The notes under the pieces: model-generated
The model's database searches: none
Told to the model about the DNA's origin: nothing
Seen by the model: only the letters and a program-made list of their open reading frames with translations
In this document: in pieces, positions 27,001 through 39,000 of the stretch
Numbering within the stretch: position 1 is the stretch's first letter
How the letters are laid out: every line of letters starts with the position of its first letter
Assembly: GCA_036417435.1 (NCBI GenBank)
Contig: CM070899.1
Location: 157,423,494 to 157,487,493, forward strand
DNA from: Inia geoffrensis
Taxonomy: Eukaryota; Chordata; Mammalia; Artiodactyla; Iniidae
Direction: 5' to 3'
DNA: 64,000 nt
Made by a program: the position numbers and the translations under genes

Positions 27001-30000
27001 TAAATCATTATAGTCCATAAAAAATGAAACTTCTCTTTTTCTTTTTTTTAGGAGTGGATATGTCACTGCCTTTTTGGAGAATGCTTCATTAGTTTTCAAG
27101 TTCTGTTTATCTGAATAAAAGTACATTCCTGTTAAAATTCAACTCAGCAAACACTTACTGAATACTTAGCATGTAGTCACTAAAGATTAAACACTGTCAT
27201 GGGGCACAACAATGAATGAAATCCCTGGCATTAAGGAGCTCTTTCACACTCTAGGTCAACAGGAAAACATGGAAATAAGTCTATAATCCCTGCCCCAGAT
27301 GACGCTCCCACACTCAAGGCCTTATTGTACATTTCATTTAACTAAGTGTGTTGAAATCAATTCTAAATGTAGAATTTTTCCTAGGTATGCCTTGCAATAG
27401 CTCATTATTCCCAGCCAACAGACCTCCAGCTACTCTTTGCATTTGAATATGTTGGGAAAAAATACCACAATTCAGGTAAATATGAAAATATTAACTATTG
27501 TGACTAACTTTACATTGTCTAAATTTTATTCTTATGTTTTATGAGAAGCCTCCAAGTACATGAGCTTTAATGATTGTAGAATTATTAGCTTCGTAACTGT
27601 TAGAGAAGTAAGCACTATATATGAAAAGAGATAACATTTGTCAGATAACATTTAAAAAGTGACGGGGAAGAACCTATAAGCAACTGTAAACATAGACTTA
27701 TGAGAATCATGTCAAGTATTTTGCCTGTAGTCACTGGATTTTATTTTATGATGAAGGAAGATACCTCTCCCTCCCCACCTGTTAGTTGGTAACTTGAGTT
27801 AAAGTAATCTTATCTTTTAAGAAAACTGGCAGAAAATTAAAAGATATTTGAAACTCATGATCTTTTTTGGCAAGGTGTGATTTCATGCAGAAGCTGAAAT
27901 GGCTAAACTTTTTAGTGGACTTCATTAAGATTGTCAAAATATTGATTTTATATTTCTGAATAAGATTCATGAAAGGAAGATGAGCATTCATCCAAAAGAC
28001 AAGTGTATTTTAAATGGTTTTTATAAAAGTGAACAATTCTGTACACATGTCAGTGATGACATCACCAAGGAATATTCCAAGTGATCGTGTAATTCTGTGC
28101 ATTCTTTTTATATACAAATAATTGTAATTTTGATCAACCAATTTTCTTTTTTTTTAACCTCATAAAAGGCTAGAGAAAAAACAATGAGATCATGTCTGAC
28201 ATTAGCTCCTCGTAGGTTAGTGACCACATGTCCATTTGCCTGCTGGATCATGTGCTCTCCCAGTCTTTAAGGGAGAGAGATGACTCAGCTACACGTTTAT
28301 AGTGAAAGGGCTGTTCACCCCAGCCAGCATGGTCTGGATGGGCAGCCTATAAATTACTAATTTTACTGGTGCTTTACATTTTGTTACCTCAGAACATACA
28401 TAGTAATTTAAATAATCTGTATAATAAAAGTATATTCCAGTATCACTGTATTGTAAATTCATTAAAATGTAGGAACAATACACAGTATCTGCAGATGCAT
28501 ATGGTATAAGTACACTTGTAAACACTACAGAGATGATATGCAAAGGTCATAGCTTTTATCTTATGGTACTAACAGAAATGGGCTAACGCAATACTTATAA
28601 TTTAATTTTTCTTATCACAGTGCAACTAATTGTAACCTAGGCTTGAACAATACAACTAATTTTTAAAGTTTATTTAACATAAAGAAAATTCACTTATTGT
28701 CCGAAAATAAAGTATTGTAGATCCGCACTAGTAGCTAGGCAAACATTTCTTTGGCGCATCTTCAGGCTGCAGACCGTGATCATCAGGGTTATCCTCGACA
28801 GGACTCTCACCCAGAGTTGTGAGAGAGTAACTTAGATGAAAGGTTCAAGGGGCACAGGAGTCGTAGGAGAGCCTTTGATTCCCACTTGCATTTGTTGATG
28901 ATCAAGACCAATTCTGGATGATACCTTTTTCCAGTCCAGGGTACAGACCCATGAGTTATGCACAATGTTCAGCAAGTACAGTGAACTTCATTATGCGTTC
29001 GGTGACGTGATGCCTGCTTCAGTTACTGCTCACGGTTGTCTTCATCCGTTCCTTGTGGGCATCTCTGGGTTGATAGCAGTTTATTCAGTCCATAGCTTTC
29101 CTACTACTGGTTTCCTTATTCCCGTCAGTCACTTCTCTGTATCTTCTCATATGTAGCTTGTGGAGAAAATAACGATTGATAAGTAACACTTAAAATATTC
29201 AGGAACACTTTTTATATTGCATCCTTCAGACTCCTCCTCCTTGACAGTCACTTCATAAACATAACACTTGGCCAGAGTTTTGTTAAGATTCCTCATAGGG
29301 TAACATCCTTTCATATCCTTCCATGCTGTTGCAGAAGCATAAACTGCACCTTTAAGAGCAAAAGAAGCCTGAAATTTCCACACACTGCAGTCAGAATTCA
29401 TTAATTTGTGAGTGAAAGAGGCCCAATAATCCACTCTTGAACTTCTGGATGACACCTTGATTCAGTGGCTGGATTAAAGAAGTCCTTTTTGCAGGCAGGT
29501 AGGTGACAAAGCTGTTTCCACAAATAAGATGTGAAGCTAGAGGATGTCCCCTGCAATTGTCTAAGAATCTTTTAGCTGGCCTTAGGCCTTCTGAGGTTTT
29601 CTTTCATGTTCGGCATCACTTGAGTGAAAAGCCAGTCATCCAGGTACTTCTGTGAGGATCCTGAAGTATGGGAGATGCCCAGCACCCACAGGCTTCGGGA
29701 CACTCCACACGCTGACACCGCAGGCGGCACTGGCACAAATAGGAATGATGGTTCTATTTTTGCTCTTTTAACTTGAAAGAAACCACGAGGATGCTGTTTT
29801 CACCAGTTAGCTTATTATTGGACAAATAATGTCCCAAAAATATAGATCCATCTTTGTTATAAAATTGATAAGATGTCAGATTATATACTTCTGGACTAAA
29901 GAATTGAAAACCTCAGGTTACCTGCAGCCTCAGTGTTGGCAGCTCCACTGCATGACAGACACCTGCTTACAGATGCGGTGACATAATCTCAAGGTGCAGT

Positions 30001-33000
30001 GTAGGCTCACAGCAGAAGATGGACATTTTCAGTGACGTTATTTTACTTTGTAATTTTATCCTTTTTTTCAAACATGGGTCTTAGTATTAGGTTTTCCTTT
30101 AGATGCTTATTTGAAAACCACTTACAGAGGACAAAATCCATTTGAAATAGTGTAGAAATTTTTAAAGTTTGTTGCTTGTCAGTTTTTTTAATATTATCAG
30201 TGTAGCTGTAAATGGTTGTGATTGGTCCTCGTGTCTCGGGAATAGGAGTACACCAGCCTTGTGCACCGGAATCCCTGGGGGAGCTTTTAGAAAGACAGCC
30301 ATGGCAGCCCCACCCCAGGCCCATAAAGTCCGAAACTCCTGTCCGAACCACTTTGCTGGCTCCGCTCTCTTGAACTTCTTAATGATCGCAGTTCTGTTTT
30401 TCCCTTCTTCGCCCTTCTTTGTGACTTCTCATTTCTGCAGTGTCATCAAAGTGATAGGCTTTCTTTTCATTTGTTGACAACTTTTATTGTCTTTACTGTT
30501 GCTTGAGGCCATTCTAAATATGGAGAGGGCTGGTTAAGTGGAAGCTCTAAGATCATTTCAACTCGGTCTAGGATTAGACTTGTGAACTGTGTCACAGAAG
30601 ATAATGACGGTCAGGAGGGCTGACTTTGTTTCATTTTCAGTTGGCTGAGGAGGGGTGTCCTAAAACCTCAGTCAGGTAACCGTCAGGGGAGCCAGATCTT
30701 CCTAAGACGACTGGTTTGGCCAGTCTGTTGCTGCAGCCCCTATTAGTAATCCACTAGTAGAGCAGGCCACAGGCATCGGGCCTCTGGGACTTTGAAAAGC
30801 ATTAAAATTTCCAGACTTTCTAATGGCAGATTGGGTACCTGCTACACATTCCATAATAAGCTCTCACTGAAGATGTTGAGTATATCAGAAATCTGGTCCT
30901 GGTTGCTGAGAAATGGACAGGTTCTACACAAGTAAAACCTGTGAAATAGCAAGCAGTACAAGATCTTGTAGTTGCTCTCACTTTGTGTTCAGAAAAATTC
31001 ACCTATTCTTAGTTAGATCTTGAGACTTTATATGTTTTGCCAGAGGACCAATCTTGTAAACAGTGAGCATGTTCTCAGCCTAGCTTCCTAAGTCTGTAAC
31101 TTCAGAACACTGAAAAGTATGCAGGTCTGGACTCCCAGCTAGGGCTGAGCTGCCAAGTATTTACATAGCTCTTTACAAAGTTCCAGTGTGTTTTGGTGGT
31201 GGTGGTCATTGCATGGCAGGGACCTCTGTGCAATGTTGAATAGTAATGATGGTAGCAGGTAGTGTTTCTGTTCCTGGTTCTAACAAGGATGATGTTTGCT
31301 GCATGTTTCTGATGTACCCTTTATCAAGTGAAGGAAATTCCCTTTTATTCCCAATTTGATAAATTTTTCTTTATTTTATATTATGAGCACGTGTTGGATT
31401 CTAATAGTTTTTCGGCACTTGCGAGGGTTTTTTCCCCTTTAATTTGGTCATATGATGAATTCCTTAGGTTTTCTAGTATTGGCTAGCTTGCTGTGGTTTT
31501 TGGTGCTCTGCTACACAGCGTGTGAAATGGGAATTGCCTGGAAGTTCCACGCAGGTTCCGTGTTCTGGAGAGATCACAAGTCCCAAGTTCCCCAGCACGT
31601 CTTCTGGTGATTGTTAATTCCAGAGCAGGCACTGAGACAGAGTGGTCCACCAGGATACGGGCTTAGAAGTAGCATTTTAATTTTTAACAAGCTCTGTTAG
31701 AATCGTCATAATTATAATTCTGATGCCACTTAAAGGATAAAATGCAAAAGTGCTAGCCCGGCACCTGAGACCCTTTATAATCTAGAGTAGCGCCATCCAG
31801 TAATGGGAATGCTCTGTCACCTGCATCGTCCAGTAGAGAATCCACTGGCCACATGTGGCCATTGAGCTCTTTAATGTGCCTGGTGCAACTGAGGAACTGA
31901 TTTTAAAATCTTTGTTTAATTTAAATTTCAGTTGAAATTTAAGCAGCACGTGTGGCTGGTGGTTCCTGTCTGGTGCAGCACGTGTTGAGAGGCTAGGCCC
32001 CGTCGCGTTTCCCAGCCTCCCTTCTGCCACCTCTGGCACCCTTACTGCGCTCGCTGTAGTTCAGTACTCGGCGCTGTGCTGTCCTTCCGCATGTCTTACG
32101 TCCCGCTCTGCCTAGCACACCCGTCTCCTCCTCACCAGCCACCTGCGAGCGTTTGGATTGGCTGGTTCCTCAGGACTCTGCTCAGAGCTGCTCGGGTCGG
32201 AGACCTTCCCTTCCCAGCCTGCAGCCCCAGCCACAGTGGGCTTCCCCCTCCGCCTGCATCGCTCTCGTCCACCCGGCGCGCTATCACCAGCACCTCGAAG
32301 TAGGGGTGAAATCTTAGCTCACTTGTCAGTTTTCAGGCCTTAGCACGTGGTAGGTTCTCAGAAAATACCCGTTTTGCACCAGGTTTAGTAAATAGACCAC
32401 GGGAACGGGTGTGGCACGTTGAGGGGACAAAGAAGGGTTTTCACGGCTGCAGGGGGATGGGATTTCGGCAGTAACGGGCAGTAACTTTAGTTACAGGGCA
32501 GGTCTGCGAGGGCTCTTTAAGAGAAGCTGTTTAGGTTTGCTGGATTCAGTTGGAAATGAGTATGATTACACAGTTGGGGGCAAGGGTAGCGTCCTGAAAG
32601 CCTGATTTCAGGAAGTGTGTCCTGTGGCAGCTGCAGTCTGGTCTGAGTGCAGCAGAACATCGGTCGGGCTGTCAGCTGAGAGACTGGCCGTGGTTGCAGC
32701 CTGCACAGGGAGACCCTGGGCCAGGAGAGGGATGGCATCTGTCACCCAGATCAGGCTGCCTGTGGGGACACCTTCTTTCTCTGTGGTCACTCTGATGCCC
32801 TCCTGAGGCTGTGTGCATGCTCCCAGCAGGTGGCCGTGCCTCTCAAATGGAGAAGGCTCCTTGCTAAGGAAGGTCAAGTCTAGGCCCTCTGCTGAGTCTC
32901 CAGTGGACTGGCACTCTGGTGGAGGCTAAGGAATCTATGTCACCTTATCAAAGAAAAATCGTATAGATATAGGAGACCAAGAATGTCATAGCGAGTCATA

Positions 33001-36000
33001 CATAGAGAAGGGTTAAGAAGTAAACACTGGAAAGATGCAAGATTCGGACAGCTTGAGAATGGAGTTGATTGTTGGATGCGTTCATTTTTCCAGGCAAAAT
33101 GTGGGGAGAAAACTAGCAGTGACTTGGATTTACGCCATAGCTTGGGGTAGGGAGTTGAGGGAGGCTTGTGAATGGTGTCCGTAAACCGGTAGGGATAGAA
33201 GACAATTGGAAGTTAAGGAAGAAACGTGAGCAGCAGGCATCGGTCACCCTTTCAGAAGGTGGCCAGTAAAAGGGAGGGGAACTGTGTAGCGTAGTAGCGA
33301 GAGTGGTCCAGTGTGGTCACGTGAAGGCCCTTTCAAAGCCAGGTTTGCCCGTTTGTGAGTGAAGGCGTTGAAGGCAGAGCCAGCGGAAGGACAGGGTATC
33401 GAAGGTGCTGCAGGGTGGGGACGAGCTGGACGAGGACGGGACACAGTGGGCTGTTCTGCGGCGGGGGCTGCCCCTTCCCCAGGACGGCCGGAATGGGTAG
33501 GGGGGCTTTGGAGAGACCGGAGACAAACAGGGAAGAGGTGCCACATTGCAGTGTGTTTGTGACAGGAGGCACAGGAGGAGAGGGAATTTGAAGCAAAATT
33601 AATACTATTGCTTTTTCTTAACAGCCAGCAAAGCTAATGGAATACTCTCAGAAGGTGGAGGCGGCGGTGGCATTGGAGCTGGGGATGGCAGCAGCCAAAA
33701 AACTCCTCTGTTTGAAACTTACTCAGACTGGGACAGAGAAGTCAAGAGGACAGGTGCCTCTGGATGGAGAGTTTGTTCCATTAACGAGGGCTACATGATA
33801 TCCACCTGGTAAGTCCAGCTTTGACAGTGTTGTTCATGGCTGGGAGTGACTTCTTAGGAGTAATCATCAAACTCTGCTGTCATTGATAACTTTCAAGTTA
33901 TGGCTAATGGAATATTTTTAATAATGTTTTAATGAATATTTTGTTTTAAAGATAAGGACTTTTTTTTTTTTTTTTTTTTTTTTTGCCGTACGCGGGCCTC
34001 TCACCGTTGTGGCCTCTCCCGTTGTGGAGCACAGGCTCCGGACATGCAGGCCCAGCGGCCACGGCCCACACACCCAGCCGCTCCGCGGCATGTGGGATCC
34101 TCCCGGACCGGGGCACGAACCCGCGTCCCCTGCATCGGCAGGCGGACTCTCAACCACTGCGCCACCAGGGAAGCCCAAGGACTTTTTTTTAAAACATAAT
34201 TGCAATGTCAATATCCATTGAAAGAAATTGATAATAATTCCAGTAGTATTGTCAATCATCCAGTCGGTGTTTATTTGCGTTCGTATCTTGTACGTGTCTT
34301 TTACGGTTGGTTTGTTCAGATCAGGGTCACATTGAACTTGCATGACCTGTCTCAAGCTTTTTAATCTATGATAGTCTCCTTCCATCCCTTTTTTTTACTT
34401 GCCTTTTTTGTTGTCGTTGACAAAACTAGGTCAAATATTCTGTGGATTTTTTCCCTTTCTAGATATTTCTGGGTTTATCACTGTGGTGTCCTTCAACGTG
34501 TTCCTCTGTCTACTGTATCTGAAATGTTAGCTAGCTCTAGGGGTGTAAATAATTACAGCTGACCTTTGAACAACACGGATTTGAACAGCGTGGGTCCACT
34601 TCCACACAGATATTTTTTTAACGGTAAATACCACAGTACTGCAGGATCCCCGTTGGTTGAATCTGCAGGTGTGGAACCATGGGTGTGCAAGAAGCACATA
34701 CCAACTATAAGTTATATGCAGATTTTCGGCTGCGCAGAGGGTCTGCACACCTAACCCCGGCGTTGTTCAGGGGTCAGCTGTAATTAGATTCAGTTCCAGG
34801 TTTGAGGCAAGAACGCTTCCTCAGGTGGGCTGGGCACCCCCTGTGGCATCACGGGGGCTCCAGGCATTATTGTGACACTGACTGACCTGTGGGCCCCACA
34901 GCAGTCAGCCTGCTCCACCCAGTGCTAAGTTCCACTTTTATAGAATGGGTTTAGCTGCCCAAAATGGTTATTCATTAGCAGTGAGGATCATTGCCCAGAT
35001 CCATTATTTATTGAGGATTGCTATTGGTCATATTCCAGTTCTATTGAACTCTTCTCTCAGCAGATCTTTAGTACCTGAAATACAGTCTGTATGAGGAAGG
35101 CAGTATCAATGTTTACTTTTTCCCCTTTACTTAACCAGTTTTCAGAAGGAGCTGTTTCCTAGAATCCTCCAAAAGTGACCAGAAAATTGTTTTTTAATTT
35201 TTTACTTGTTTAATATTATTTAGTATTCAGATTTGGGGGATGTATTGTTTTAATGTCATTCAAGTCCTCCTTAGTTTTTTCAGATAGGCAGTGTTGTGAA
35301 CAAAGTACGAGGACCTTCTAGGGGTGCAGTGCTGAGGAAGGGGCTTGGGAGCACGTGGCTTGAGTCTTCCTCTGCCTCCCCTTGAATTTGAACTTTGTGG
35401 CCAGGGTGCATTATGTGTTGAGAAGCCTGTGACAGGGCCTGCCTCTGTCCCCTACCTGGCCATGTGAGCAGAGGAAGGAAAAGAGATGTCTTCAGGTGCA
35501 GTGAGGTTGCTTGGTAGTAACTGCTCTCTAACCCACGTCCCGGAGTCCACCTGCCTTTAGGAGATGGGAAACAGAGAAGGGGGAGATGAGAAGGGGGTGG
35601 AAGCTTCTCGGGAGATTTGTGGGCTTGGTTTGGTTTAGTCTGGTGTGCCTGGTATCTCCTACCCATAGCCTGTCGAGAGAACGCTGATGGACATGTTTTT
35701 CAGAAATTGCATATGTTTGATTAATAGTCATTCTGGAAAATATTTCAGATGCTTCCTTTGGATTGTTCCCCTGCTATGAGTATAACGACTGTGTTAATTG
35801 AGCACATCGCACGCGTTTAAGACTGAGATGTCTAGGCTCATCAGTGGCACCCACGGTGCCCACTGCACGGCCACTGAGTAGGGTGCACGTTAATTAAATG
35901 TGGGGTCTGCAGAGCACGCTTATCCTGCCTGAAGCACAGGCTCTTACATTATGATTCGTGTTTTCCTCTCCAGCCTTCCAGAGTACTTTGTAGTGCCAAG

Positions 36001-39000
36001 TTCTTTAGCAGACCAAGATCTAAAGATCTTCTCCCATTCTTTTGTTGGAAGAAGGATGCCAGTAAGTGATATCTGTTGGATTTCATTAATACTGTTGTCC
36101 ATTTTTCCACCCAGTTAAGTAAAGGCTGTGCTTCTCTCCTAGTTCTGGTGCTGGAGCCACTCGAATGGCAGTGCTCTTGTGCGCACGGCCCTCATAAAAG
36201 ACGTGCTGCAGCAGAGGAAGATCGACCAGAGGTGAGCAGGAGACAGTCCTTGGTACTTGGGCATCTTTCGTTGTCATAGAGAAGTACAGTAACCTCCTGA
36301 CTAGCTAAAGATAGCTGGGAAGCACCGTGTGTTCCATATAAGAATTACTGTGGAGAAAATTGAATATATTAAAATTAACATTTAAGTTATATTAAATGTA
36401 ATTTAATACTTTGGCTTATAAAGACACTTGAAGATCTTACATTGCTGACACTTTTCTGTAATGTTGCTTCTAATGCACTTTCAAAGTGCAGTGATTTCCA
36501 GTTGAGACACTTGAGGACAAATCAGATTTTTCTTGTAGTTCAACGTGTCCTAGGTCTGCCAAGCCACGATAACTAAAAATGGTGTAATTGGCTACCGTGA
36601 GCAAGTTTGTCGTCATCTGCTGAAGTCCCCAGTGACCTCTGTGTTGGTGAAGCAGGAGGCCTTTCTCAGGCGTCCTCACGCAGTGGGCACCACTGTTGGC
36701 CAGGCTCTCCCCGGGCCCCAGCTTCTGCCCCTCTCCACCTCCTGAAGCTCCTCGTCCCCGCCGCACTCCATGCCCCTGCCAGCCTGTCCTCCTGTCTCCA
36801 GGCACGACTTAGAGCTTGTCTCAGGCCACCTCCCCTTCCCATTCCATATTCCCTTCTGAAAGAAGTTCATCTGCGTCAGTGGCTTTAGTGACTGGCAGAT
36901 TTATATCTCCAACCTAAGTTGACACTTTCTACGTGGAGGTCTCAAAGGCCCTTTAAATTCATGTTCAAAACCAAACTCAAGTATATGGGCACCACGCAAC
37001 CCCTGCCCCCACCCCAACCCCAGCCTGCTCTCAGGAACCGAGGAGTCATCCTGATGCCTGTCTTTCACTTCCCTTCACGTCCAGTCCGTCGTCAGATTCT
37101 GTCCTTCACTTTTCAGAAACCTTACCCCTCTCCTTCCACCCCATCTCTACCTCTGCCAGTGTGTTGGAGGGGCCTCGTCCTTCCTCCCGTGTCTCATCCA
37201 GGACCACGCCCTGTCCCTTCTGGGCTCCAGCCGCCCTGGGGTTTTGCTGGTCTTTAGTATCTCCTGACTTTTGGCTGTGCTGCCTCCTCCTGGGCCACCT
37301 TCTTCACGCCAGTCAGCACTCCGCACACGCAAAACCACACACACACACCCTGTCACACACACACCCCCTGCCCCCCCCCCACACACCCATCACTTGGTAC
37401 TTGCTCGTTTTCTGCACCTGCATTCAGACATCACTTCCTTAAGATAAGCCTTCCCCTGTCTCCCAAATTAGATCTGGCCTCAAGTTACACATTTGCTATA
37501 TCACTATAATTTTCTTCTTAACACTTATTTTGGTTTCTCATTGTACGTGTGTGTTACAGTTTGATTACTGCCTGTCCTTACAAGACCGTGAGGTGACAGA
37601 ACTCTGTTTTGCACACCATTGTTCAGCTATATTCAGCACCCAGGAAATACCTGCAATTGAATATTTATTCAATACTTGTCCAGTAAATGAGGAACAAAGG
37701 AGAAGATCTTAGAAAACAGGCTCAGAGAACCTCAGAAATTGTGTATCACAGTCTGTTATTGGGACAGCCAGGTCGTCCCGTTTTTTCCACAGTGCCATAA
37801 CTGACAGCCACATTTGCTAAAGCAAATAACTATCAAGTGACCCTCAAATGATCCTTCAGTTTTCTGGAGAGGGTGACTGCAGTCCCACAGGTCCATATTC
37901 TCTCGTGGATTTAAATTTCTCTTTAATCACTTTAGTGATTAATGTCCATTCTGTCCTACCTTGTCCTGCCTTGTGGACATGTCGCTGACTAAGTGCTCCG
38001 TCAGGAGTGTTGCTATGAAAGGCAAGGCTGCAACACTGTTAACTAGAAAACCTTAGAACCAGTGGCAGTTTTAATTATTTAACTTATTAAGCGAAGAATT
38101 ACTTTAATTCCCTTTGTTTTTTCAGCTATTCTATTCTTCGTAACTAGGACAGATTCTCTTTGTTGTCCAACCTCATCTCCACCCTTTTTCCCTCAGACAT
38201 GTCATCATCGCCCCACTGGCCCTCGCTAGGTTTCTCCAACAGCAAGGCTTCTGTTCTACCACAGGACCTTTGCACTAGCAGCTCCTCTGCCTGGAACACT
38301 GTCCCCCATCTTTGCACAGCTCCTGGCCATTTGGGCTTCAGCTCCAGTATCATCGTCACGGAGGAGCGTTTTCTCACCACGTGACCCAAGCTAACCTGCA
38401 TCCACTCTGTTCCATCACCCTCAGTGTTCACCACAGCCTGTCATCTCTCCTCTATCCCCCTCCCCTCCACCAAGAGCACAGACTGCATGTCCCTCTCTCT
38501 GTCCCCAGCCCTCAGAGCAGTGCCTGGGCTCACAGCAAGCACTCAAAAAATATGTGTTGAATACATGAATGAGTAGTGACTCAAGGATTTTGTCTTTATT
38601 AGGATTTGTAATGCCATAACAAAAAGTCATCCACAGAGGAGTGATGTCTACAAATCAGATTTGGATAAGACCTTGCCCAATATCCAAGAAATACAGGCGG
38701 CTTTTGTAAAACTTAAGCAACTGTGTGTTAATGGTAACTTCATTTCTATTTTATATATATGTAAATAATGAATGGGTGATTATATGAGTCATTGAATGAG
38801 GCATGTCGGGAAAAGTGACATTACTTAAAAATTTAGAAATAGGTATATATTTAAGTAGAGGCTCGTTGAAATATTTCTACAAATTATTGTATGAGAATGT
38901 CAGAAGCTCTTAGAAAATGAAGTTTAAGCTGCTTTTAGTTTTGTAGGAAAAGTGTACTAATTAAATCACTTTCAGATCATGAAAGGTCTGGTAGGATGCT

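Larger units (their letters stand above)
20860..27384 (+). other. MTMR10: MTMR10 intron 5
   Basis: 6.5 kb, mostly AT-rich. L2 (24770-25010), MIR (26340-26570) and a CHR SINE (26750) are listed separately. 20860-24700 shows a short AT repeat at 23410-23440 and otherwise nothing I can name. Confidence 0.8.
27476..33624 (+). other. MTMR10: MTMR10 intron 6
   Basis: 6.1 kb. It contains a decayed transposase region (about 28700-29990), a MER5A-like fragment (30240-30360), an L1 fragment (31215-31500) and a hAT-like fragment (31786-31990). From 32040 to 33600 it is more GC-rich with no recognised element. Confidence 0.8.
33809..35973 (+). other. MTMR10: MTMR10 intron 7
   Basis: 2.2 kb with a young CHR SINE and an L1 fragment interrupted by MER2. 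35270-35970 has nothing recognised. Confidence 0.85.
36232..38602 (+). other. MTMR10: MTMR10 intron 9
   Basis: 2.4 kb with two L2 fragments and a CA/C-rich tract at 37320-37390. 36232-37030 shows nothing recognised. Confidence 0.8.
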
